From positions 1-5,968 of the forward strand of contig JAGGTZ010000148.1 of assembly GCA_021158805.1 (NCBI GenBank): a stretch of DNA of 5,968 bases. The letters run 5' to 3'. The notes beneath the pieces were generated by a model, which saw nothing but the letters and a program-made list of their open reading frames with translations, had not been told where the DNA came from and did not search any database. Positions within the stretch are counted from its first letter, which is position 1, and each line of letters begins with the position of its first letter. The DNA is from Thermoproteota archaeon (GTDB lineage: Archaea; Korarchaeota; Korarchaeia; Korarchaeales; Korarchaeaceae). The translations under genes and the position numbers were made by a program. Shown one piece after another: positions 1-4,077 of the stretch.

Positions 1-71
1 AGCCACCAGTACCATCCCCTACCTCTTCCACCCCACCATAGCCATGGCCACCAGTAGTACCACCAGCTCAT
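1..71 (-). CDS. Trp-rich small protein, N-terminal part (runs off left edge)
   Basis: The minus strand from the ATG at 71-69 reads MSWWYYWWPWLWW, then GGRGRGWYWW to the window edge: 23 visible residues with 10 tryptophans and 3 tyrosines. The frame has a stop codon seven codons upstream and no other ATG, GTG or TTG start in between, so this ATG is the only conventional start. A GGGGGAG purine run lies two bases upstream, and a TATA-like CTTTTAAGA lies about 35 bases upstream. I do not recognise the family. Short aromatic and glycine/arginine-rich proteins occur in thermophilic archaea, but the role here is unknown. The 3' end is outside the window. Strong codon bias for TGG is unlikely by chance, although a low-complexity non-coding stretch cannot be excluded from 23 codons. 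Confidence 0.5.
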   Translation of the reverse strand, partial: MSWWYYWWPWLWWGGRGRGWYWW

Positions 72-101
72 GGCTCCCCCGCCAATATAGACTTAGACTA
101 T

Positions 102-110
102 CTTAAAAGA
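102..110 (-). promoter_or_regulatory. TATA-like box for the Trp-rich gene
   Basis: The minus strand carries CTTTTAAGA centred about 35 bases before the ATG at 71. Archaeal transcription starts about 25 bases after the box, which would give a leader of roughly 10 bases containing the GGGGGAG run. Assigned by sequence and spacing only. Confidence 0.35.
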
Positions 111-232
111 GTTACCCTAATCTAATTACCCATCTGGTCCATATTCGTCCAGAATTGTGAGGATAGGAATGGAAATTATAAAAGATTTCCCTATGGATAA
201 GGACTTTAGGAAAATCATTAGTAAGCTAAGAT

Positions 233-487
233 CTACTTCCAGTATATCGCCTCAAAGGTATCTCTTGGAAGCCTAATTCCCCTCCTCTTCCTCCTCTTCT
301 TCGATATGCTCTCCCTATACTTCTTTTTACATTCTCTGCTGCAGAACTTCTTTCCCTTCCAGACATAGGGCTTCTTTGTTATCGGTCTACCACAGTAGGC
401 ACATCTAGGAGTTCCAGATATGATGGCCACAATCTTCCTTAGGATAGACCGTTCCTTCCTTTTTGAGGAATCTCTATGATATTCCAT
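233..487 (-). CDS. Small basic treble-clef zinc-finger protein
   Basis: This 84-residue protein has four cysteines arranged C29-x2-C32-x16-C49-x3-C53, with the signatures CAYCGRPI and FCSRECKKKYRE. That pattern fits a TRASH/L24e-like treble-clef zinc finger. A very basic stretch (KKRRKRRG, residues 63-70) follows, so nucleic-acid binding or metal sensing is plausible but not shown. I chose ATG 487-485 because a TATA box at 510-517 places the transcription start at or next to this codon, implying a leaderless mRNA. The same frame stays open to a TTG at 550, which would add 21 residues upstream of that promoter. The gene is transcribed divergently from the membrane protein at 652. Function unknown; coding status is fairly secure because of the paired cysteine motifs. 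Confidence 0.72.
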   Translation of the reverse strand: MEYHRDSSKRKERSILRKIVAIISGTPRCAYCGRPITKKPYVWKGKKFCSRECKKKYRESISKKRRKRRGIRLPRDTFEAIYWK

Positions 488-509
488 CACCAGTAATGGA
501 AGCTTTTCC

Positions 510-517
510 CTATAAAG
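510..517 (-). promoter_or_regulatory. TATA box for a leaderless zinc-finger mRNA
   Basis: The minus strand reads CTTTATAGG, with TTTATA about 26-29 bases before the ATG at 487. This is the usual distance between an archaeal TATA box and the transcription start, so the message probably begins at or within a few bases of the start codon. Confidence 0.5.
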
Positions 518-573
518 ATGTGAGTGCATTCCATGTCTTCGATCCCACAAAGACCGTCACGGATCGGCTAAGT

Positions 574-593
574 CCTTTCAGAAGCCTGAAGGG
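574..593. repeat. Inverted repeat (8-bp stem, 4-base loop) in the divergent intergenic region
   Basis: CCTTTCAG at 574-581 can pair with CTGAAGGG at 586-593 (seven Watson-Crick pairs and one G-T) around the loop AAGC. It lies upstream of the gene at 652 and directly abuts a second inverted repeat. It could be an operator or an RNA hairpin. No T-run follows that would support a terminator for either flanking gene. Confidence 0.4.
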
Positions 594-619
594 AGTACAC
601 TTTCATTACTAATGTACTC
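593..619. repeat. Inverted repeat GAGTACA / TGTACTC
   Basis: GAGTACA at 593-599 and TGTACTC at 613-619 are perfect 7-base inverted copies separated by 13 bases. The centre-to-centre spacing of 20 bases is about two helical turns, suiting a dimeric DNA-binding protein. It sits just before a TATA-like TTTTTATTT (626-634) and the ribosome binding site of the gene at 652. An operator role is inference. Confidence 0.4.
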
Positions 620-637
620 TCTGCATTTTTATTTGTA

Positions 638-645
638 GGGAGGAG
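638..645 (+). promoter_or_regulatory. Ribosome binding site that decides the TTG start at 652
   Basis: GGGAGGAG ends six bases before TTG 652-654. It is 18 bases from the in-frame ATG at 664, too far to serve that codon. The motif is therefore the main reason to choose TTG. Confidence 0.6.
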
Positions 646-651
646 ACCCTA

Positions 652-1188
652 TTGGTCCTTCAAATGCCTTGGAGGCTGTTGATATTTCTGACGTTTGGGG
701 TTGCTACCTTAATCATACTGTATCTAGCCAGTTACAGGGGAGAAGATGTGAAGGTCTCCGAGCTCGAGATAAGATGGCCTGGGCCGGAGGAAACTAGTGG
801 GAGATGGTGCGGATCAGGAACTAGGAGCGCCTCCATAGAGACCATACTAATATCCTGTGATGAGAAATGCCACTTACTGCTGAGGTATTGGATATTTACT
901 CCCATGAGTACCGATGTAGAGGAGAACATCCCCCTAGAGATATTGAAGGATGGGAGGAAGATTGGAGAGGAAAACATAGTTGCTAGGAAGGAGAAAACGA
1001 GCATGTATATCCAGACACCCGTTGTACTTCTAACTATTCCAAACGATGCTGAAATAAGGGTATTCGAGTCATCGGTAAAAATTCCTCATTACACAGGGAG
1101 GGATTGGAGATCACCACAGGTAATCTATGTTAAGGGATCACTTAGTGGCTGGAAGCGAATAGGGCTTGGAGCTTATACCCCTCTCTGA
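652..1188 (+). CDS. Membrane-anchored extracytoplasmic protein (probably the N-terminal part of a broken frame)
   Basis: The 178-residue product has one hydrophobic segment at about residues 8-27 (LLIFLTFGVATLIILYLA), followed by a mostly beta-strand-like hydrophilic domain with cysteines at 53, 69 and 73. The likely topology is an N-terminal anchor with the rest outside the cell. I do not recognise the family. TTG 652 is chosen because of the strong GGGAGGAG six bases upstream. The stop at 1186-1188 follows a CCCC run (1178-1181). Removing one C joins this frame to the open frame ending at 1360, giving a protein of about 235 residues without the abrupt end in AYTPL. I therefore suspect a frameshift or a sequence error, though two overlapping genes remain possible. 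The gene lies upstream of, and on the same strand as, the MNT/HEPN pair. Confidence 0.6.
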   Translation: MVLQMPWRLLIFLTFGVATLIILYLASYRGEDVKVSELEIRWPGPEETSGRWCGSGTRSASIETILISCDEKCHLLLRYWIFTPMSTDVEENIPLEILKDGRKIGEENIVARKEKTSMYIQTPVVLLTIPNDAEIRVFESSVKIPHYTGRDWRSPQVIYVKGSLSGWKRIGLGAYTPL

Positions 1189-1360
1189 TGGACTATTCGC
1201 GGTTAGGTGGAGGGGAGGAGCTAAACTCTCCTGCGGGAGCGTCTCGATGGATTCGAGGGAAATAAGTTCTGAGGGAGAGTTTGCTCTGATTTCCGTAGGT
1301 AAGGGGTGTAATGTGGAGGTAGGGGGACAAAGCATATTTCTTGAGCCGGGATGGGCTTAA
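1166..1360 (+). CDS. Beta-rich 64-residue frame, probably the C-terminal continuation of the 652 gene
   Basis: This frame opens at TTG 1166, its only possible start because TAG lies two codons upstream. It overlaps the previous gene by 23 bases. The product alternates hydrophobic and glycine/serine residues (for example LFAVRWRGGAKLSCG and GEFALISVGKGCNVEVGG) and carries two cysteines, in keeping with the outward-facing domain encoded just upstream. There is no good ribosome binding site (only AGGG one base before the TTG). The best reading is that it is the C-terminal end of the 652 protein, displaced by one base at the CCCC run 1178-1181. The alternative is a separate small gene translated by coupling. 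No family recognised. Confidence 0.45.
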   Translation: MELIPLSDGLFAVRWRGGAKLSCGSVSMDSREISSEGEFALISVGKGCNVEVGGQSIFLEPGWA

Positions 1361-1412
1361 AGTCACTACCCTCCTTCTAACTAAACTGTTAACAGGCTAC
1401 TATTTCGGAAGA

Positions 1413-1421
1413 GTTATTAAG
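1413..1421 (+). promoter_or_regulatory. TATA-like box for the MNT/HEPN pair
   Basis: GTTATTAAG lies 19-27 bases before the ATG pair at 1440/1443, and no ribosome binding site precedes those codons. This suits a leaderless transcript starting at the MNT gene, so the pair may have its own promoter rather than depend on the membrane-protein gene upstream. Confidence 0.4.
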
Positions 1422-1439
1422 CCCCACCGGCATCAGGCA

Positions 1440-1751
1440 ATGATGTATTCTGTCGTAGTGAATCTGAGATCCCCCAAAGATTGGAGGCTGAAGGTTCAGG
1501 AATTCGTTGCAAGGCTAGAGGATAGATTTGACGGTAGGCTCCTCCTTCTCGTGGCTCTTCCCTCTCCCAGCGATCTCCTCTATGATTCGAACGTGCTTGT
1601 GGTGTTAGATGATATAAGGCCAGGAGACCTAGAGGCAGTGGTTTCCCTAGCTCCCGAGGACGTCAATCCCCTAGTCGTTCCTAGTGGAGACAGGGATGCT
1701 ATAGATGCCTTTCTCCTAAAGGGTGGGCTTAGGATTGGACATAAGGGCTAA
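1440..1751 (+). CDS. Degenerate minimal nucleotidyltransferase (MNT-like) antitoxin candidate
   Basis: The 103-residue protein is the size of minimal nucleotidyltransferases that are encoded just before HEPN genes. Residues 41-57 (PSPSDLLYDSNVLVVLD) occupy the place of the family's signature, normally Gly-Ser followed about ten residues later by Asp-x-Asp. Here the glycine is not present, and the DxD position reads Asn51-Val-Leu53, so catalysis looks lost. The core strand pattern (LLLLVAL, NVLVVLD) is kept. I start at ATG 1440 because a TATA-like box lies at 1413-1421. The frame also extends to TTG 1341, but that extension overlaps the upstream frame and shows no family resemblance. The gene overlaps the HEPN gene by 29 bases, which suggests coupled translation. 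The MNT assignment rests mainly on the neighbour, the size and the degenerate motif, so it is moderate. Confidence 0.58.
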   Translation: MMYSVVVNLRSPKDWRLKVQEFVARLEDRFDGRLLLLVALPSPSDLLYDSNVLVVLDDIRPGDLEAVVSLAPEDVNPLVVPSGDRDAIDAFLLKGGLRIGHKG

Positions 1752-2085
1752 GTCACATGAACTGATGAGAGAGGCAATTAAAGACTTGGAGGTAGGATGC
1801 TACAATAAGGCAGTGAGCGCAGCATATTTCTCCGTGAGGCTAGCTGCCGAGTCCGTTCTTAAGGGACTAAAGACGAGGAAAGATGACAAGATAGCTAATG
1901 CCCTAGAGAAGATCCTATCTAGAGAGTTAGGGGTGGAAAAAGCTAGAGATATTAAAAACTCCTACATGAAGCTCTTTGTAGCGAGGAAACTAGCTGATCA
2001 CAGGCCCATATCGTTTAGTAAGGATGAAGCTGAAGCATATGTGAGGATAGCAGGTAGGCTAAGAGAGATATTGTTGAAGTTGTAA
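1723..2085 (+). CDS. HEPN-domain protein, candidate toxin RNase
   Basis: The protein has 120 residues from GTG 1723, or 116 from TTG 1735; the overlap with the MNT frame makes the exact start uncertain. It is all-helical with the HEPN pattern: a first helix rich in basic and acidic residues, then YNKAVSAAYFSVRLAAESVL (about 27-46), and a last helix pair containing R88-KLAD-H93. Arg-x4-His is the ribonuclease motif of active HEPN proteins. The tail SFSKDEAEAYVRIAGRLREI resembles the PF05168-type HEPN end. In MntA/HepT systems the HEPN motif is Arg-x4-His-x-Tyr and the tyrosine is modified by the partner; here that position is Pro95. With the MNT gene this forms a toxin-antitoxin-like pair, probably acting on cellular RNA. 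The HEPN call is firm; the toxin role is inferred from family knowledge. Confidence 0.8.
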   Translation: MGLGLDIRAKSHELMREAIKDLEVGCYNKAVSAAYFSVRLAAESVLKGLKTRKDDKIANALEKILSRELGVEKARDIKNSYMKLFVARKLADHRPISFSKDEAEAYVRIAGRLREILLKL

Positions 2086-2138
2086 CTGCAAGATGCTCGT
2101 GGCAAGTGCCTTCCATGTGGTGAAGCAAAAATAGAGTT

Positions 2139-2342
2139 CTACTGAAATGTGATCTGTAGGAGCAGGATCAAGAAGATAGTGGCTAGCGTCGAGATGGCTA
2201 CGGTGATATCCTTTCTCGGCAGTAATTTATCCAATAACTTGTCAGCTAGATATCCCGCTAGAACCGCAGATACCGCGTTAGTGAGGGACAGTAATAATAT
2301 TTGGGAAAATATTCTCGCATCTGTGTGAGAGGAGCAGCCCAC
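2139..2342 (-). CDS. C-terminal part of a split small membrane protein
   Basis: The 67-residue frame from GTG 2342 contains two hydrophobic segments, ILLLSLTNAVSAVLAGYLA (about 15-33) and ISTLATIFLILLLQITF (about 50-66), separated by a charged loop, DKLLDKLLPRKD. This is a hairpin of two membrane helices. A stop codon directly precedes the GTG, with a weak GGTG overlapping it. The minus-strand frame upstream (2451-2278) ends in a first hydrophobic segment just where this frame begins. Skipping one base joins them into a protein of about 103 residues with three hydrophobic segments. It is therefore either the 3' half of a broken gene or an independent two-helix protein. It lies downstream of cas1 on the same strand. 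Family not recognised. Confidence 0.45.
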   Translation of the reverse strand: MGCSSHTDARIFSQILLLSLTNAVSAVLAGYLADKLLDKLLPRKDITVAISTLATIFLILLLQITFQ

Positions 2343-2451
2343 CTATCGCTATGAGAGTCAGGTTGATCCAATCAAGGAAGCTTAAACCAAATTTCCTTTC
2401 ATTCCCGTCTTTCTTGCTATCTATATGGCTTACTACACATCCCCCTTTCAA
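2278..2451 (-). pseudogene. N-terminal part of the split small membrane protein
   Basis: From TTG 2451 the minus strand encodes 57 residues: a polar start (MKGGCVVSHIDSKKDGNERK), then FGLSFLDWINLTLIAIGGLLL, a likely first membrane helix, before an out-of-frame tail and a stop at 2280-2278. A stop codon immediately precedes the TTG. Removing one base, either from the run at 2303-2305 or from that at 2338-2340, continues the frame into the two-helix product ending at 2139. The start lies 48 bases after the cas1 stop, so co-transcription with cas1 is possible. A TATA-like GGATATAGTATT also lies about 30 bases upstream. Evidence is frame continuity and hydrophobicity only. Confidence 0.35.
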
Positions 2452-2498
2452 TTATTAGGTGCAGGGGACTTTTTGAATACTATATCCTAGATAACGCA

Positions 2499-3494
2499 TT
2501 ACCAATGCACCCTGAACGGATCGTAGGCCCCCGATTTCCCCATTACGACAGATGCTAGTCTCCTTGCCTGAAGGATCATGTGCTGCCTTATGGGGAGATA
2601 CCTGCCTTTGAAGATCACCTTCATGTTCATCATATCCTCATAAGTATCCAGTAATCTCTTCCTAGCCCTAGGTTTCAGTCTATTGTTCCTCGTAAAGTCC
2701 CTCATCTCCTTAACTAGGGAAAGCACTGCTCTATCCACTACTGGCTGTCTGAATTCCATCATGAAATCTTCCGCTAGCGCAGCCCTTCTACTATCAGGTA
2801 CATGTAAGAAGCCTAGGAAGGGCTCAAAGCCTGTTGATTCAAGGACAAGCTGTACTTCAGATAACAATGTGCCATAAAGGAAGTTAAGCGACAAGTTGAT
2901 CGGATCTTCCGGCTCTTCACACTTCCTCCCATCGAAACCCACCCAGTCGGGGATCACTGAGGCAATAGAAGACCAATAAGTCTCATCTGCCTCGCGTTCG
3001 ATGCTTAATATTCTCCCTTTCACTGTTTCTGGTGACCCATTTATCTCGTTCACAGTAGGTATCAGTGATCTGATACTCTCAGCGCAATCAAGGACCTCTT
3101 CTCTATTATGCCCGCCCTTAACAAGAGAAGTAAGTAGATCGGACTGATTTTGAAGCTTCCCTATGACGAATGCCTTAGCGAGTTCTAAGCCTAGCATGTT
3201 ATTCATTACCTCATACTGGGCTAGTTTTATGTTTACAGGGACTTCCTTCTTCATCGGAGATAGCTTTCCTACAAAGCGACCCTTCCTCATGACGATAAAC
3301 TCAATACCATGTCTCAACATCAGATCTATAGCATTAGAGGATATAGAAACACCTTTAGATTCTAATATCACTCGGGAGATCTCTGAAATTGATACCTCCC
3401 TTATTGCGTGGCTCCCTCTACTTATGATAAGCCTCTCTCCATCAACTTCTAGGGACAGGCCACTGCCGATAACCCTAATTCCTTTTCCCTTCAA
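2499..3494 (-). CDS. cas1: CRISPR-associated integrase Cas1
   Basis: Cas1 integrates new spacers into CRISPR arrays, normally together with Cas2. The 331-residue length and layout fit: an N-terminal beta domain (MKGKGIRVIGSGLSLEVDGE, then RLIISRG) and a helical catalytic domain. Family landmarks are RILSIEREADETYW with Glu166, then WVGFDGR, then DPINLSLNFLYGTLL, then EPFLGFLH with His231, and AEDFMMEFRQPVVDRAV. Glu166 and His231 match the first two metal ligands. The third ligand is normally Asp/Glu, three residues after a conserved Asp (here Asp243); this position is Met246, with Glu247 next to it. That substitution is unusual and could reduce metal binding. Start TTG 3494 is supported by AAGGGTG seven bases upstream and by the normal family N-terminus. 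No cas2 or cas4 accompanies it. Identification is secure; activity is open. Confidence 0.94.
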   Translation of the reverse strand: MKGKGIRVIGSGLSLEVDGERLIISRGSHAIREVSISEISRVILESKGVSISSNAIDLMLRHGIEFIVMRKGRFVGKLSPMKKEVPVNIKLAQYEVMNNMLGLELAKAFVIGKLQNQSDLLTSLVKGGHNREEVLDCAESIRSLIPTVNEINGSPETVKGRILSIEREADETYWSSIASVIPDWVGFDGRKCEEPEDPINLSLNFLYGTLLSEVQLVLESTGFEPFLGFLHVPDSRRAALAEDFMMEFRQPVVDRAVLSLVKEMRDFTRNNRLKPRARKRLLDTYEDMMNMKVIFKGRYLPIRQHMILQARRLASVVMGKSGAYDPFRVHW

Positions 3495-3553
3495 GGTAGT
3501 GCACCCTTGTCCAGTGCGCGCCTGTGAAAGGAGAGACCTCCGCCTGTTGCCAT
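3491..3553 (-). CDS. Possible 20-codon upstream ORF overlapping the cas1 start
   Basis: ATG 3553-3551 opens a 20-residue frame (MATGGGLSFHRRALDKG, then ALP) whose TGA stop (3493-3491) overlaps the TTG start of cas1. The ATG lies about 32 bases after a TATA-like box at 3580-3589, so it would be close to the mRNA 5' end. A leader peptide coupling translation into cas1 is possible. Nothing beyond position supports coding. Confidence 0.2.
   Translation of the reverse strand: MATGGGLSFHRRALDKGALP
3502..3508 (-). promoter_or_regulatory. Ribosome binding site of cas1
   Basis: AAGGGTG on the minus strand ends seven bases before TTG 3494. It contains the GGTG core typical of archaeal Shine-Dalgarno sites and supports the non-ATG start. 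Confidence 0.5.
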
Positions 3554-3556
3554 AGA

Positions 3557-3574
3557 GATACTTTTTAGAGTATC
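3557..3574. promoter_or_regulatory. Perfect palindrome GATACT-6-AGTATC in the cas1 promoter region
   Basis: GATACT (3557-3562) and AGTATC (3569-3574) are exact inverted copies six bases apart. They lie between the TATA-like box (3580-3589) and the cas1 leader, where a repressor would block initiation. The operator role is inference. Confidence 0.35.
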
Positions 3575-3579
3575 CCTCA

Positions 3580-3589
3580 TTTTATTAAA
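3580..3589 (-). promoter_or_regulatory. TATA-like box for cas1
   Basis: The minus strand reads TTTAATAAAA here. Transcription starting about 25 bases on, near 3558, would give cas1 a leader of some 65 bases containing the ribosome binding site and the short upstream ORF. A second A-rich candidate (CTAAAAAGT, 3560-3568) exists. Confidence 0.35.
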
Positions 3590-3663
3590 ACTACTATTGA
3601 TCTATGATTTCATCACGAGTAGTTTAAATGAAATTTCGGTCATACCTTAAAATAAACCCTGTC

Positions 3664-3748
3664 TAGTTAAACGATAGGAGGAATCTGAGATTAAGTAAGG
3701 AGTGCTAAAACCGTGAAATATTCTCAGAGAAGACCCATCGTTTCATTG
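3664..3748 (+). ncRNA. Candidate structured RNA: long nested stem
   Basis: AAACGAT (3669-3675) pairs perfectly with ATCGTTT (3737-3743). Nested inside, TCTGAGA (3684-3690) pairs perfectly with TCTCAGA (3722-3728). The two sides between these stems are equal in length (8 and 8 bases); GG 3677-3678 can also pair with CC 3734-3735, leaving a purine-rich 5-by-5 internal loop. The outer stem extends by four weaker pairs to 3664-3748. A TATA-like CTTAAAATAA lies at 3646-3655, though it would start transcription inside the stem. The strand is arbitrary since pairing is symmetric. This rests on pairing alone. Confidence 0.25.
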
Positions 3749-3845
3749 AAAGTTACGTATATTATTCAGAACCTTTGATTAGGGAAACTAGATTCATAGG
3801 TTAGAGGAGTGGGTCAGGCCGACACCGAGGGCGAGTCATGTAAAC

Positions 3846-3899
3846 AAAGAGTGAGGGGAATGGTGGGTGAGCGGGTAGGTAGTGCTTGCTGCACTCTTT
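3846..3899 (+). other. Two mutually exclusive hairpins
   Basis: AAAGAGTG (3846-3853) pairs perfectly with CACTCTTT (3892-3899). The same 3' bases also form a tight hairpin, AGTGC (3881-3885) with GCACT (3891-3895) around TTGCT. Only one can form at a time, as in conditional terminators and RNA switches, but no downstream gene within reach clearly uses it. Could be part of an untranslated RNA or chance. Confidence 0.25.
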
Positions 3900-4045
3900 A
3901 GATTTCCTCATCAATCAATGTGAACTAGGAGGAGAAGAGATACATTCCCATTTATCGGTTATGAGAATGCTTGTCCTGCTAAATAGATTCAAAATACCAC
4001 TCTAAAACTTTCGAAAAAATAACTATAATGTCAGCCGCCTAATAA

Positions 4046-4055
4046 CTTTTAAATA
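4046..4055 (+). promoter_or_regulatory. TATA box for the acylphosphatase gene
   Basis: CTTTTAAATA is centred about 28 bases before ATG 4078, a textbook archaeal spacing for a transcript that starts at the initiator codon. No ribosome binding site precedes the ATG, agreeing with leaderless translation. Confidence 0.6.
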
Positions 4056-4077
4056 GGCTCGGAATACGAACTAAGCG

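Larger units (their letters stand above)
3595..4077. other. Gene-poor region between divergent cas1 and the acylphosphatase gene
   Basis: No open frame of useful length with a start, ribosome binding site or family signature is visible on either strand in these roughly 480 bases. There is no repeat-spacer periodicity, so no CRISPR array. The stretch holds a 7-base inverted pair ATTTCAT/ATGAAAT (3607-3613 and 3628-3634), two longer pairing elements listed separately, a locally G-rich block (about 3805-3885), and the promoter of the gene at 4078 at its right end. Confidence 0.6.

Noticed and set aside
193..276. 27-codon plus-strand ORF (MDKDFRKIISKLRS...) with TTATAAAAG upstream.
   Set aside because: The TATA-like box is only about 10 bases before the ATG, too close to drive it. 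There is no ribosome binding site, and it overlaps the 3' end of the zinc-finger gene antisense.
1341..1439. N-terminal extension of the MNT-like protein to TTG 1341.
   Set aside because: It overlaps the preceding frame, lacks a ribosome binding site, adds a segment atypical of minimal nucleotidyltransferases, and lies upstream of the TATA-like box.
2086..2138. Terminator after the HEPN gene (GGCAAGTGCC and CTTC...GAAG pairings).
   Set aside because: The stems are only four bases with tiny or poor loops and no T-run follows, so no terminator is supported.
3790..3900. tRNA or box C/D or H/ACA guide RNA in the G-rich block.
   Set aside because: There is no T-loop signature, no clear C and D boxes, and no ACA at the expected distance from a hairpin.
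3810..3902. 30-codon GTG ORF in the G-rich block, preceded by GAGGA.
   Set aside because: The purine run abuts the GTG with no spacer, the product has no recognisable features, and the bases are better explained by the pairing elements.
3600..4077. Possible CRISPR array or leader next to cas1, prompted by ATTGAAAG (3745-3752) and ATTTCAT...ATGAAAT (3607-3634).
   Set aside because: ATTGAAAG ends many archaeal CRISPR repeats, but neither element recurs at regular spacing here, so there is no repeat-spacer pattern.
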